A stretch of 16,955 nt of DNA from Clostridiales bacterium (GTDB lineage: Bacteria; Bacillota; Clostridia; Lachnospirales; Lachnospiraceae), in contig DYCJ01000014.1 in assembly GCA_019418195.1 (NCBI GenBank), forward strand, positions 1 to 16,955, given 5' to 3'. Position numbers and translations under genes: made by a program. Position 1 is the stretch's first letter. Each line of letters opens with the position of its first letter. The notes beneath the pieces were generated by a model. The model did no database searches, was not told where the DNA came from, and saw only the letters and a list, made by a program, of their open reading frames with translations. Shown here in pieces: positions 1 through 7,199 of the stretch.

Positions 1-219
1 GCCAAGAACTGCGCCGAGTTCGTCCGGATCGGGAACGAGGATGACACCGAGAGCGGTGTTCCCTTCACAGCAGGAGAGCGCCAAAAGCTCTGGGATCACA
101 AGGGCGAGCCTTTTGTTGACACTATACTGATCTACCACGACGATGCGCAGGACATCAACGAAAGAATCTATTCCCTCATAACCACAGAACAATTAAGACA
201 AGAACTTGAAAAGATTTAA
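1..219 (+). pseudogene. 3' end of a truncated tyrosine recombinase (integrase)-like gene
   Basis: An open frame enters from the left edge and ends at TAA (217-219), giving 72 residues. The stretch PFTAGERQKLWDHKGEPFVD followed by TILI resembles the start of the catalytic core of phage/ICE-type tyrosine recombinases in Clostridia, where a PFT-E-LW motif leads into VD-ILI-IYTG and then the first catalytic Arg. Here the frame leaves the family pattern right after TILI, in place of the IYTG-R segment. It continues into an unrelated charged tail (YHDDAQDINERIYSLITTEQ) and stops. No catalytic R, H-x-x-R or Y is present in the visible part, so the product cannot be an active recombinase unless the missing upstream part is unusual. 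Inference: a decayed or fused integrase marking an old integration site. The family call rests on remembered motifs only. Confidence 0.45.
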
Positions 220-223
220 TTTT

Positions 224-266
224 ATGCATGAGTATGACCTCGACCGCCGTACTCATGCATTTTTTT
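224..266 (+). terminator. Intrinsic terminator after the integrase-like remnant
   Basis: A perfect 11-bp inverted repeat (ATGCATGAGTA at 224-234 and TACTCATGCAT at 250-260) encloses a 15-nt loop and is followed by six T (261-266). It starts five bases after the TAA of the left-edge gene, as expected for a rho-independent terminator of that transcript. Confidence 0.85.
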
Positions 267-297
267 GATAGTGTTTCGTTAGTATCACCAAAGCATG

Positions 298-336
298 AAA
301 AATAGCGCCTCACCCGGTCAGTGCAGCGCTATTTTT
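298..336. terminator. Bidirectional intrinsic terminator, probably ending the sugar operon
   Basis: AAAAATAGCGC (298-308) pairs perfectly with GCGCTATTTTT (326-336). The A-run and T-run at the outer ends give a U-tract on either strand. The nearest gene reading into it is the leftward xylulokinase, whose stop is about 110 bp away. It may also back up the rightward terminator at 224-266. Confidence 0.75.
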
Positions 337-448
337 CTTCCTTGTTAAATATATTATAGGCAATATTTCAAAAACGGTTCCCGCAAATTCATCTTTCACA
401 CAGGAACTGCCGCAGGCACACTCAATGCCATGACGTCCGGCCCGATCT

Positions 449-1906
449 TTAAAACATCCCTTTCAGAGCCGGATAGAATTTTCTGAACATCTGGTACTTT
501 TCTTCATACTTCTGTACCAGCTCTTCATCCGGTTCTTCTGTTTTCACAACTTTTACAAGCTTCTTCGCAGCTTCTTCCACTGAGGAATACACGCCGCATC
601 CGACTGCGGCAAGGATTGCCGCGCCGTATCCCGGTCCTTCTTCACTCTCGATGATGTCCACTTTCATATTCATCACATTAGCGATGATCTTCCGCCACAG
701 CGGGCTCTTCGCTCCGCCGCCGCAGATTTTTGTCCTCTGCGGATCTACACCAATGCTCCGTGCCACTTCAAGAGAATCTCTCAGACCGAACGCCACGCCC
801 TCAAGTACAGCAAGCGTCATATCCTCACGGCTTGTGTCCATACTCATACCGATAAATGCTGCTCTCGCATCCGGATCATTATGCGGGGAACGCTCGCCCA
901 TCAGATAAGGCAGATAGAAGACATGGTTTTCACCAAGCCTTGTGATCCCCGACTGCTCTCCACTATAATCTGTCGTCTTCAGGATCTCATCCATCCACCA
1001 TTTATTACAGGACGCCGCACTGAGCATACATCCCATGAGGTGATAATTACCATCTGCATGGGCAAATGAATGGAGTGCATTATTCTCATCCACTCCGAAC
1101 TTTTCGCTGGAGATAAAAAGCGTCCCCGATGTTCCGAGTGAAATATTACATCCACCGTCGCCTACTGTTGCAGTGCCGACAGCAGCGGCTGCGTTGTCTC
1201 CTGCTCCCGCGATCACCTTTACGTCCGTGGACAAGCCCAGTTCTTCTGCAATCTCCGGTTTCAGGCATCCCACCGGTTCCCAGCTCTCATACAGCTTCGG
1301 GAGCTGCTCTTCCGTAATGCCGCAGATCTCCATCATTTCCTTTGACCAGCACTTATGCTCTACATCAAGCAGTAACATACCGGATGCATCCGAATATTCC
1401 GTGCAGAAACTTCCGGACAGCTTATATGCAAGATAATCCTTCGGCAGCATGATCTTCACTATTTGGTCAAAATTGTCCGGCTCATTTTCTCTCATCCAGA
1501 GGATCTTCGGCGCGGTAAAACCGGCAAAAGCGATATTTGCAGTGTATTTAGAAAGTTTATCCTTTCCTATAGTATTATTCAGATACTCAACCTGCTTTCC
1601 AGTACGTCCGTCATTCCACAGAATTGCCGGGCGGATGACATTGTCATCTTTATCCAGAGCAACCAGACCGTGCATCTGACCACCGAAACTGATTCCCTTC
1701 ACCTGGCTCTTGTCGCACTCTGCAGTGAGTTCTTTCAGACCTGCCATGCTCTGCTCAAACCAGTCCTCAGGCTTCTGCTCCGACCAGCCGGGATGCGGAA
1801 AATACAATGGGTACTCCTTCGATACAATCTTATGGATCTTCCCGTTCTCATCCATCAGCAGAAGCTTAACTGCGGATGTTCCGAGATCGACACCGATAAA
1901 AAACAT
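449..1906 (-). CDS. xylB: Xylulokinase-type FGGY carbohydrate kinase
   Basis: This cytoplasmic sugar kinase uses ATP to phosphorylate a ketopentose, most likely D-xylulose to D-xylulose 5-phosphate. The product is 485 residues, close to the usual XylB length. The N-terminal FGGY domain has the phosphate loop DLGTSAVK (residues 7-14), the GGQMHG motif near 75-80 and a WSEQ-PEDWF motif. The presumed catalytic Asp is D237 in AGAGDNA. The C-terminal domain has YLMGERSPH (about 334-342) and the adenosine-binding GGGAKS (396-401). The start is the ATG at 1906 because AGGAGG lies a few bases upstream; an in-frame extension to 1972 has no such site and would overlap the upstream gene. It is the last gene of the operon, 56 bp after the isomerase. 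Its pairing with a FucI-like isomerase leaves D-ribulose or L-ribulose possible as substrates. Family call is firm, substrate less so. Confidence 0.88.
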   Translation of the reverse strand: MFFIGVDLGTSAVKLLLMDENGKIHKIVSKEYPLYFPHPGWSEQKPEDWFEQSMAGLKELTAECDKSQVKGISFGGQMHGLVALDKDDNVIRPAILWNDGRTGKQVEYLNNTIGKDKLSKYTANIAFAGFTAPKILWMRENEPDNFDQIVKIMLPKDYLAYKLSGSFCTEYSDASGMLLLDVEHKCWSKEMMEICGITEEQLPKLYESWEPVGCLKPEIAEELGLSTDVKVIAGAGDNAAAAVGTATVGDGGCNISLGTSGTLFISSEKFGVDENNALHSFAHADGNYHLMGCMLSAASCNKWWMDEILKTTDYSGEQSGITRLGENHVFYLPYLMGERSPHNDPDARAAFIGMSMDTSREDMTLAVLEGVAFGLRDSLEVARSIGVDPQRTKICGGGAKSPLWRKIIANVMNMKVDIIESEEGPGYGAAILAAVGCGVYSSVEEAAKKLVKVVKTEEPDEELVQKYEEKYQMFRKFYPALKGMF

Positions 1907-1962
1907 TGTCCTGTCCTCCTTTTCGGACGTAGCCAAACCTGATTTTACTACGTCCCCGAAAA

Positions 1963-3447
1963 TTATCCCCACGGGTTCTCTGTCGGATATCTCACGCCTG
2001 CCGGCTGATTATAACCAATCTCTTCTACCGGAACTCCGATGTATTTAAATACTTCGAACAGCTCTTTTCCATAATGTCCGAATGCAACAGCACCATGATG
2101 CGGATAATTCTTCTCGATCAGCACGTGACGATAGAATCTTCCCATCTCCGGAATAGCAAATACACCGATGGATCCAAAGGATTTTGTTGCAACCGGAAGC
2201 ACTTCTCCCTGTGCCACATACGCACGCAGTTTATTGTCCGATGTGCTCTGCAGACGATAGAATGTGATGTCTCCCGGCTTGATATCTCCTTCAAGCGTTC
2301 CCTGTGTTACCTCTTCCGGAAGTGAACGCGCCATAATGAGCTGATATTTCATCTCACATGAGGTCAGCTTTCCTGATGCCGTATTTCCACAGTGGAAGCC
2401 CATAAATGTATCTTTCTGTGTATACGGGAATTTACCCTCGATACTCTCTTTGTACATATCGGCCGGTACCGTATTGTTAATGTCGAGAAGCGTGACCACA
2501 TCCCGGCTTACCACTGTTCCGATAAACTCACTTAAGCATCCGTAGATATCAACCTCACAGGATACCGGGATTCCCTGAGCTGTCAGGCGGCTGTTCACAT
2601 AGCACGGGACGAATCCGAACTGCGTCTGGAACGCCTGCCAGCATTTTCCTGCAATGGCAACATATTTGCGATAACCTCTGTGTTCCTCGATCCAGTCTTT
2701 TAATGTGAGCTCATACTGAGCCAGTTTTGCAAGGATTTCCGGTTTCTTGTTGCCTGCTCCGAGTTCTTCTTCCATCTCTTTTACAACAGCCGGTATTCTC
2801 TCGTCGCCCTCATGTTTATTAAATGCTTCGAACAGATCCAGCTCGGAGTTCTCTTCGATCTCAACGCCGATATTGTAGAGCTGCTGGATTGGTGCATTAC
2901 ATGCAAGGAAGTTGAGCGGTCTCGGTCCGAAGCTGATGATCTTCAGATTGTTAAGTCCTACGACAGCTCTCGCGATCGGCTCAAACTCGTGGATCATATC
3001 TGCACACTCTTCAGCCGTGCCCACCGGATACTCCGGTATGTAAGCTTTCACATTGCGCAGCTTCAGGTTGTAACTTGCATTGAGCATACCGCAGTATGCA
3101 TCGCCGCGTCCCTGCACGAGGTTATCCTGGGTTTCTTCCGCAGCCGCGATGAACATTTTCGGTCCTTCAAAATGTTTTGCAAGAAGCGTCTCTGAGATCT
3201 CCGGTCCGAAATTTCCGAGATATACCACAAGCGCATTGCATCCTGCTTTCTTGATGTCCTCAAGTGCCTGTACCATATGGATCTCACTCTCCACGATACA
3301 GATTGGGCACTCGTAAACTGTTCCCTTGCCGTATTTATTCTCATACGCATCGATCAATGCTCTTCTCCTGTTTACGGACAGGCTTTCCGGGAAACAGTCG
3401 CGGCTTACTGCGACAACTCCGATCTTCAATTCTGGCATGTTGTTCAT
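1963..3447 (-). CDS. L-fucose/L-arabinose isomerase family protein (FucI-like)
   Basis: This is a predicted Mn-dependent aldose-ketose isomerase of 494 residues, shorter than E. coli FucI (about 590). The N-terminal half has the Rossmann-like pattern of the family (IGVVAVSRDCFPESLS, then VVYLGNFGPEIS). The C-terminal half carries the expected metal ligands: Glu at 298 in SCEVDIYG, Asp at 322 in LLDINN, and His at 450/451 in YPHHGAVAFGHYG. The ATG at 3447 is preceded by GAGAGGAA at good spacing. It lies between the DUF4867 gene (106 bp upstream) and xylB (56 bp downstream). A FucI-like isomerase feeding a xylulokinase-type kinase suggests use of a pentose such as D-xylose, L-arabinose or D-arabinose rather than fucose, since no fuculose-phosphate aldolase is nearby. 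The sugar cannot be read from the sequence. Confidence 0.85.
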   Translation of the reverse strand: MNNMPELKIGVVAVSRDCFPESLSVNRRRALIDAYENKYGKGTVYECPICIVESEIHMVQALEDIKKAGCNALVVYLGNFGPEISETLLAKHFEGPKMFIAAAEETQDNLVQGRGDAYCGMLNASYNLKLRNVKAYIPEYPVGTAEECADMIHEFEPIARAVVGLNNLKIISFGPRPLNFLACNAPIQQLYNIGVEIEENSELDLFEAFNKHEGDERIPAVVKEMEEELGAGNKKPEILAKLAQYELTLKDWIEEHRGYRKYVAIAGKCWQAFQTQFGFVPCYVNSRLTAQGIPVSCEVDIYGCLSEFIGTVVSRDVVTLLDINNTVPADMYKESIEGKFPYTQKDTFMGFHCGNTASGKLTSCEMKYQLIMARSLPEEVTQGTLEGDIKPGDITFYRLQSTSDNKLRAYVAQGEVLPVATKSFGSIGVFAIPEMGRFYRHVLIEKNYPHHGAVAFGHYGKELFEVFKYIGVPVEEIGYNQPAGVRYPTENPWG

Positions 3448-3470
3448 AATAGATTCCTCTCTTTCTTTTC

Positions 3471-3484
3471 ACCGCCATTGCGGT
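3471..3484 (-). other. Small stem-loop just before the isomerase ribosome binding site
   Basis: ACCGC (3471-3475) and GCGGT (3480-3484) form a 5-bp stem with a 4-nt loop. In the leftward transcript it sits right before the purine-rich ribosome binding tract of the FucI-like gene. A hairpin here could protect or separate the isomerase-kinase part of the mRNA from the DUF4867 part. That role is inference. Confidence 0.4.
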
Positions 3485-3553
3485 ATATAGTACATACTCT
3501 TTGTTACCGTGTTCTTTTATGTCATCCCGTGATAACAATCACTGATATTGTTC

Positions 3554-4168
3554 CTACACTTCCGGATTTTCACCTTTCAGTCCGCAGAACGCGCCTTCAA
3601 TACAGGCCTCCTCATGGGCGATCAGCCATTTGTTCACTGCGGTCAGCAGCCGGTTTTCCCCATCTTTCGCCGGTTCGAAAGTCAGATCCTCGTTGGTGCC
3701 TTTCGGAAGGACGATCACGCATCTGAACCCGCCTTCCTGCGCGGAACAGGGAGCATAGTGAAGCGTGGTTGCATAAAGCTCCACCGCTGTTCCCGCCGGC
3801 ACGAAGAATGCCTCTGCTTTTGATGTATCATATGTATCGTCCTCTTCGATATCCTGCTGGCATCCGAGCAGAAGGATCAGATCTGTCACGGCAATGTCGA
3901 TCTCCGAACTCCTGTGATACTCAAATGCATTCAGCTTGTGGTTGTCCCCGTTGCAGTACCCGATCTGGATCGGCAGCCCGCCGAAGCCCTTCCGGCATAC
4001 ATCAACTGCTTCCGGCAGGACTTCCATTGCCTCTACAGACGGTACATAAACAACATCCTTCGGCAGCGGAGTGTGCTCCATCTCTTTTAAGATCTTCTCA
4101 AAAGAGAATTCTGTGACCACTTTTCCGTATTTGCCGAAGGATGCATCCGTCAGTTCCTGAATCTTCAT
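3554..4168 (-). CDS. DUF4867 family protein (cupin-like, function unknown)
   Basis: A soluble protein of 204 residues with no signal peptide or membrane segment. I recognise the DUF4867 pattern: GYCNGDNHKLNAFEYHRSSE (about 88-107), then TDLILLLG, a YDTSKAEAFFVPAGTAVELY segment and TLHYAPC (about 155-161). The alternating strands, the His/Glu-rich EYHRSSE and the VPAGTAVE turn are reminiscent of a cupin-type barrel, but that is inference. No catalytic activity is known to me for this family. It is the first gene of the isomerase-kinase operon, with AAGGAGG well placed before the ATG at 4168. The company of sugar isomerases suggests an auxiliary step such as sugar epimer/anomer handling or ligand sensing. 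Confidence 0.8.
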   Translation of the reverse strand: MKIQELTDASFGKYGKVVTEFSFEKILKEMEHTPLPKDVVYVPSVEAMEVLPEAVDVCRKGFGGLPIQIGYCNGDNHKLNAFEYHRSSEIDIAVTDLILLLGCQQDIEEDDTYDTSKAEAFFVPAGTAVELYATTLHYAPCSAQEGGFRCVIVLPKGTNEDLTFEPAKDGENRLLTAVNKWLIAHEEACIEGAFCGLKGENPEV

Positions 4169-4202
4169 GTTACGACCTCCTTACATTTTGACTTCTGCAC
4201 AT

Positions 4203-4228
4203 ATGCCCGGTATATCCTATCGGGGCAT
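4203..4228. promoter_or_regulatory. Inverted repeat in the leader of the DUF4867-isomerase-kinase operon (candidate operator)
   Basis: ATGCCC (4203-4208) and GGGCAT (4223-4228) are inverted around a 14-bp centre that is itself partly symmetric (GATA/TATC). A third ATGCCC occurs at 4303-4308 in the same intergenic region. The repeat lies between the likely promoter and the ribosome binding site, so it could be a regulator site or an mRNA hairpin. The neighbouring AraC-type gene (4322-5188) is the obvious candidate binder. This is inference. Confidence 0.4.
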
Positions 4229-4254
4229 GTGTCCGTCATCTGTCTTATGAGGTC

Positions 4255-4321
4255 ATTTTATCACCTTTACTATCTGTTATCGACCAAATAATTAGCCTTT
4301 TAATGCCCATTTCTTATCTTT
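4255..4321 (-). promoter_or_regulatory. Weak promoter region for the sugar operon
   Basis: Reading leftward, the AT-rich stretch contains a -10-like TAAAAT (4255-4260) preceded by the poor -35 candidates GATAAC and TTGGTC at non-ideal spacing. A good -10 with a poor -35 is typical of activator-dependent promoters, which fits the AraC-type gene directly upstream. The exact start site cannot be fixed from sequence. Confidence 0.35.
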
Positions 4322-5188
4322 TTATTTGTTGTTTCCTATCCGCTCCCGGAGAACTTCTTCCATATCTGTCTTGATCCGTGCGCTGTACTCACTCGGTACC
4401 ATCCCGTATTTTTTCTGAAATGCCCTGGCAAGCGCCTTACTCCCGGAAAACCCGTTTCTCAGCGCAACTTCCGTGATACTGTACCTTCCGCTATCCAAAT
4501 CCTTCAGCGCATAATCCAGACGGATGCTCTGTACATAACTCTTAAATGTGATCCCCGCATATTTACGGAACATCCGCGAGAGATAATTCGGCGAATAATC
4601 AAAAATCCCTGCCACTTCCTCAAGCGTAAGGTCTCCTGTATAATTTTCTTTTATATAGGAAGTGATCGCAGACAGCTTGTTAAGATTTTTATTCTTGCGG
4701 ACAAAAGCCTCGTCAACTTCTGTCAGCCTGTAATCCTTCACGAGCAGATACATGATCTGATAGAAAATGCTCTTCATCTTCAGGTCATAACCGCAGGCTT
4801 TTCTGCAATAGACCCCGTATAATTCCCTGACAAGTTCCATAAAGCGTTCATCTCTTCTGCCCGGCTCATGGGAAAACCATATAAACTGCTCCCCGGTAAA
4901 GTAATCTTCGAATAATTTCAAAGGGATCTGGAGCACGATCGTCTCATTGGGAAGAGGGGAATCAACGGAATGCACCTCATTGGAATTCACGATCATAAAA
5001 TTATCCGGCGTCAGATGCCATCTCCTGTCATCGATATGGAATTCCAGTTCTCCGGAACACACCGCGAAGATCTCGATCGATCTGTGCCAGTGTCTCTCCC
5101 TGTAGTAGTTTCCCCCGCTGCCCTCAAAAATAAATAGCTTAAACGGGAATCCCGTTTCCGGAACTATAAGTTCATGTGAAACTTGCAT
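4322..5188 (-). CDS. AraC-family transcriptional regulator (cupin + two HTH)
   Basis: A 288-residue regulator. The N-terminal sensory cupin (about residues 10-100) shows the typical ERHWHRSIEIFAV...GELEFHID...W-L-P-D-F-IVNSNEVHS pattern. The C-terminal DNA-binding domain (about 185-280) has two helix-turn-helix units: LTLEEVAGIFDYSPNYLSRM, then ITEVALRNGFSGSKALARAF ending at KKYGMVPSEY. The ATG at 5188 has AAAGGA upstream, and this site overlaps the 15-bp gap after the YARHG gene stop, so translation of the two may be coupled. It lies immediately upstream of, and in the same direction as, the DUF4867-isomerase-kinase operon, 153 bp away. It probably senses a sugar and activates that operon. 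Its apparent co-transcription with two envelope-protein genes is unusual for a sugar regulator. Confidence 0.9.
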   Translation of the reverse strand: MQVSHELIVPETGFPFKLFIFEGSGGNYYRERHWHRSIEIFAVCSGELEFHIDDRRWHLTPDNFMIVNSNEVHSVDSPLPNETIVLQIPLKLFEDYFTGEQFIWFSHEPGRRDERFMELVRELYGVYCRKACGYDLKMKSIFYQIMYLLVKDYRLTEVDEAFVRKNKNLNKLSAITSYIKENYTGDLTLEEVAGIFDYSPNYLSRMFRKYAGITFKSYVQSIRLDYALKDLDSGRYSITEVALRNGFSGSKALARAFQKKYGMVPSEYSARIKTDMEEVLRERIGNNK

Positions 5189-5203
5189 GATCGTATCCTT
5201 TCT

Positions 5204-5773
5204 TTACTCCGGCGCCTGCTGATCCAGCTCATATCCGCCCGGCTCCAGCGCCTTCTCTGCCTTTTCCAGAAATTCCACATTTTTCTTCTCTGTATTATTC
5301 AGGACAGAACTGCTCTTCTTATCAAATTCCTCGGCAGAATATCGCCCCTTATACCACGACTTGCTTTCAAAATAGTCCCTTAATTCCTTTGATTCAAATT
5401 TCCTGCCATGTCTTGCAAATATCTCATTTCTCGCATAGTTGAGCTCTTTTGCCGACAGTCCCTCTATATCTGCATCTTCGAGCACTTTCCGGCTGCTGTC
5501 CGGAATGATATAGTCACGATCCGCCGCAGTCTCATCTTCCTTATCTTCCGGCAGTTCCGCCCCCGCGATCTGTATCTGTGACCTGGTCTGCATCTCTGCC
5601 GCCTTGGGCTGGACTGCCTGAAGCACTGCTTCCGCACGTTTCAGTCCGGAAGAACTGTTGTTCCCGTACGGCCACAAAAGGAGGATTGCCATTGCGGCCA
5701 GCGCCATCACAAGCATGAGAGCCAGCAGGGCGCATATTCCTTTCCAAACCGCTTTCTTTGTCATCTCATCCAT
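5204..5773 (-). CDS. Membrane-anchored YARHG domain protein
   Basis: A 189-residue protein with a short cytoplasmic start, one strong hydrophobic segment (about residues 9-34, many Leu/Ala/Met) and then an extracytoplasmic part. Residues about 85-170 match the YARHG domain, named for the core here seen as LNYARNEIFARHGRKF, followed by F-S-WYKGRYS-EEF and NTEKKNVEFL. The domain is known from secreted or surface proteins of Firmicutes; its function is not established. Start: AAAGGAGAG sits six bases before the ATG at 5773. The gene is 24 bp after the zinc-ribbon/TcaA-like gene and 15 bp before the AraC gene, so the three probably form one unit. I infer a cell-envelope role only. Confidence 0.82.
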   Translation of the reverse strand: MDEMTKKAVWKGICALLALMLVMALAAMAILLLWPYGNNSSSGLKRAEAVLQAVQPKAAEMQTRSQIQIAGAELPEDKEDETAADRDYIIPDSSRKVLEDADIEGLSAKELNYARNEIFARHGRKFESKELRDYFESKSWYKGRYSAEEFDKKSSSVLNNTEKKNVEFLEKAEKALEPGGYELDQQAPE

Positions 5774-5797
5774 TGCAAGCTCTCCTTTCCCCCGATA

Positions 5798-7027
5798 TCA
5801 GTACCACCATACTGTCGGTATCGAAATTTCCTGTATCTTGTAAGTAGTACCGTCATACAAAAAAGATGCTCTCATATACGCAGATCCTTTACTCGTTTCA
5901 CTCTGCCGGCCGGAACTCCCAAACCCGGAATACTCATAAGTATAATCCATTGTATACTCGCACTCCATCTCCCCTGTGATCAGTCCTGATTCCACGTCAA
6001 AGGCGCAGCGGAAATTATCGAATATAATCTGGTTCATCGTATAATAATCACCGCTTTCACTGGCGAGGCTCTCTTTCAGGTCATCATAGACAGCCTTATA
6101 TTCCGGTGCAGCGCTTCCGGTAAACAGGACTGATACTTCACTGTAATCTTCACCGGATACAGCTGAAATATAAAATTTCTCCAACGCTTCCTCCATCTTC
6201 GCCTGCAGAGCTTTTTCCCCGTTCTCCGACAGTGTCAGTTCTGTGACTGCCGCGCTGCTGTCTGAAGACGTATCAAATTCCCCCTCATACACCTCGCACC
6301 ACGGCACTGCTGCCTCGATAGAGTGGACGCCGTTAAAAACAGAAATCCGATACGTATCCGTCCCTTCCTCTTGATCCTCTGTTTTGTACTTCGCATCGAG
6401 TTCCACTCCGTCTACCGCCGCCTTTGCACCTGCCGGTACTACAACAGGATAGTCATCCGTGATCATGCCTGCGGCAGATATCTTCCATACATCAAAGAGA
6501 AACAGCGCCTTGCTGCTCTGGCGCACTGCGGTAAAGCGAAGTTTAAAAGTCCCCTGTCCCGGCACAGAATACTCAGCTTCAAAATTCCGGGAAATATCAC
6601 TTCTCTCCCCGTCTGTTTCTTTCACTGTATAGCTGGTAATATCTGCAGTCCTCGTCCGCTCCATCACATCCGCGAACTGTTCCTCCTGCATGCTATTTTC
6701 CTTCGGGAACTCAAGCAGATCATACATGGCAGACCAGTCTTTGGATACATATGCCGAGAAATACTTTTCTGCAACTGTACGTGGATTGTATTTTGTAAAG
6801 CCGGTCACAAAAAATGCAGCGATCACCACAGCCAGACATACAGCTTCTCCAAGTGCGATCATCTGCAGCAGAGAAAGCCTTCCAATCCCCTGCGGCGTTG
6901 ATTTTCTGCGCGGTGCAGTCTGTTCAGCCGGAATCCTGTCACCATCTGTATCCAGTTTCCTGCCGCAATGTTGGCAGAACCGCGCGCCATCGCTGTTTTT
7001 TGCTCCGCACTCATGACAAATACGCAT
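5798..7027 (-). CDS. Zinc-ribbon membrane protein, TcaA-like
   Basis: The protein has 409 residues. It opens with a four-cysteine zinc ribbon (C4, C7, C18, C21: CHECG...CQHCG), then a basic linker, one transmembrane segment (about 48-70) and a large extracytoplasmic region. That part begins with an NTF2-like stretch (AEKYFSAYVSKDWSAMYDLL) and continues with a middle domain containing PAGAKAAVDGVEL. This order (zinc ribbon, single membrane span, repeated beta-rich domains) matches the TcaA/YvbJ type of Gram-positive envelope proteins, some linked to glycopeptide response. The start is the ATG at 7027, preceded by GGGAGGA; an in-frame extension to 7048 lacks a site. It is first in an operon with the YARHG gene and an AraC regulator, behind a near-consensus promoter. 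Resistance should not be assumed from this resemblance. Confidence 0.78.
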   Translation of the reverse strand: MRICHECGAKNSDGARFCQHCGRKLDTDGDRIPAEQTAPRRKSTPQGIGRLSLLQMIALGEAVCLAVVIAAFFVTGFTKYNPRTVAEKYFSAYVSKDWSAMYDLLEFPKENSMQEEQFADVMERTRTADITSYTVKETDGERSDISRNFEAEYSVPGQGTFKLRFTAVRQSSKALFLFDVWKISAAGMITDDYPVVVPAGAKAAVDGVELDAKYKTEDQEEGTDTYRISVFNGVHSIEAAVPWCEVYEGEFDTSSDSSAAVTELTLSENGEKALQAKMEEALEKFYISAVSGEDYSEVSVLFTGSAAPEYKAVYDDLKESLASESGDYYTMNQIIFDNFRCAFDVESGLITGEMECEYTMDYTYEYSGFGSSGRQSETSKGSAYMRASFLYDGTTYKIQEISIPTVWWY

Positions 7028-7068
7028 AGACCATCCTCCCACTATCATACTTCCGCCACTATACGATA

Positions 7069-7097
7069 ATTATAATTTTCTCATATAATTTTTGCAA
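7069..7097 (-). promoter_or_regulatory. Sigma-A type promoter for the TcaA-like/YARHG/AraC unit
   Basis: On the minus strand TTGCAA (7092-7097) and a perfect TATAAT (7069-7074) are separated by exactly 17 bp and lie about 40 bp before the ATG at 7027. This is the best-matching promoter in the window. A plus-strand TATAAT (7084-7089) in the same region could serve the divergent lysozyme gene, but its -35 is poor. Confidence 0.7.
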
Positions 7098-7119
7098 TAT
7101 TCATTTCACAGTCCTCTGC

Positions 7120-7175
7120 CCGGGGCATATTTTAAACTAAAGCCCCGGATTTCGCACTTCCGGAACAACCGGGGC
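7120..7175 (+). promoter_or_regulatory. Leader with two mutually exclusive hairpins before the lysozyme gene
   Basis: CCGGGGC occurs at 7120-7126 and again at 7169-7175, each as part of CCGGGGCAT. GCCCCGG at 7142-7148 lies between them and can pair with either copy, so only one of two 7-bp GC-rich hairpins can form at a time. A TTCCGGAA palindrome sits inside the second loop. There is no T-run, so it is not a plain terminator. The second hairpin ends about 10 bases before the AGAAGGA binding site and could affect translation. I recognise no known riboswitch. Confidence 0.5.
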
Positions 7176-7199
7176 ATCCATAGAAAGAAGGATATATTT

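Noticed and set aside
361..448. Short open frames on both strands between the bidirectional terminator and xylB
   Set aside because: They have no start signal or recognisable domain and are too short to judge; possibly decayed sequence.
1907..1972. N-terminal extension of the xylulokinase by 22 residues
   Set aside because: It would overlap the isomerase gene, lacks a binding site, and the internal ATG at 1906 has an AGGAGG and begins exactly at the family's normal N-terminus.
7120..7175. Known riboswitch in the lysozyme leader
   Set aside because: I compared it by eye with common classes (c-di-GMP, purine, glycine, cobalamin, THF, fluoride, yybP) and saw none of their conserved cores.
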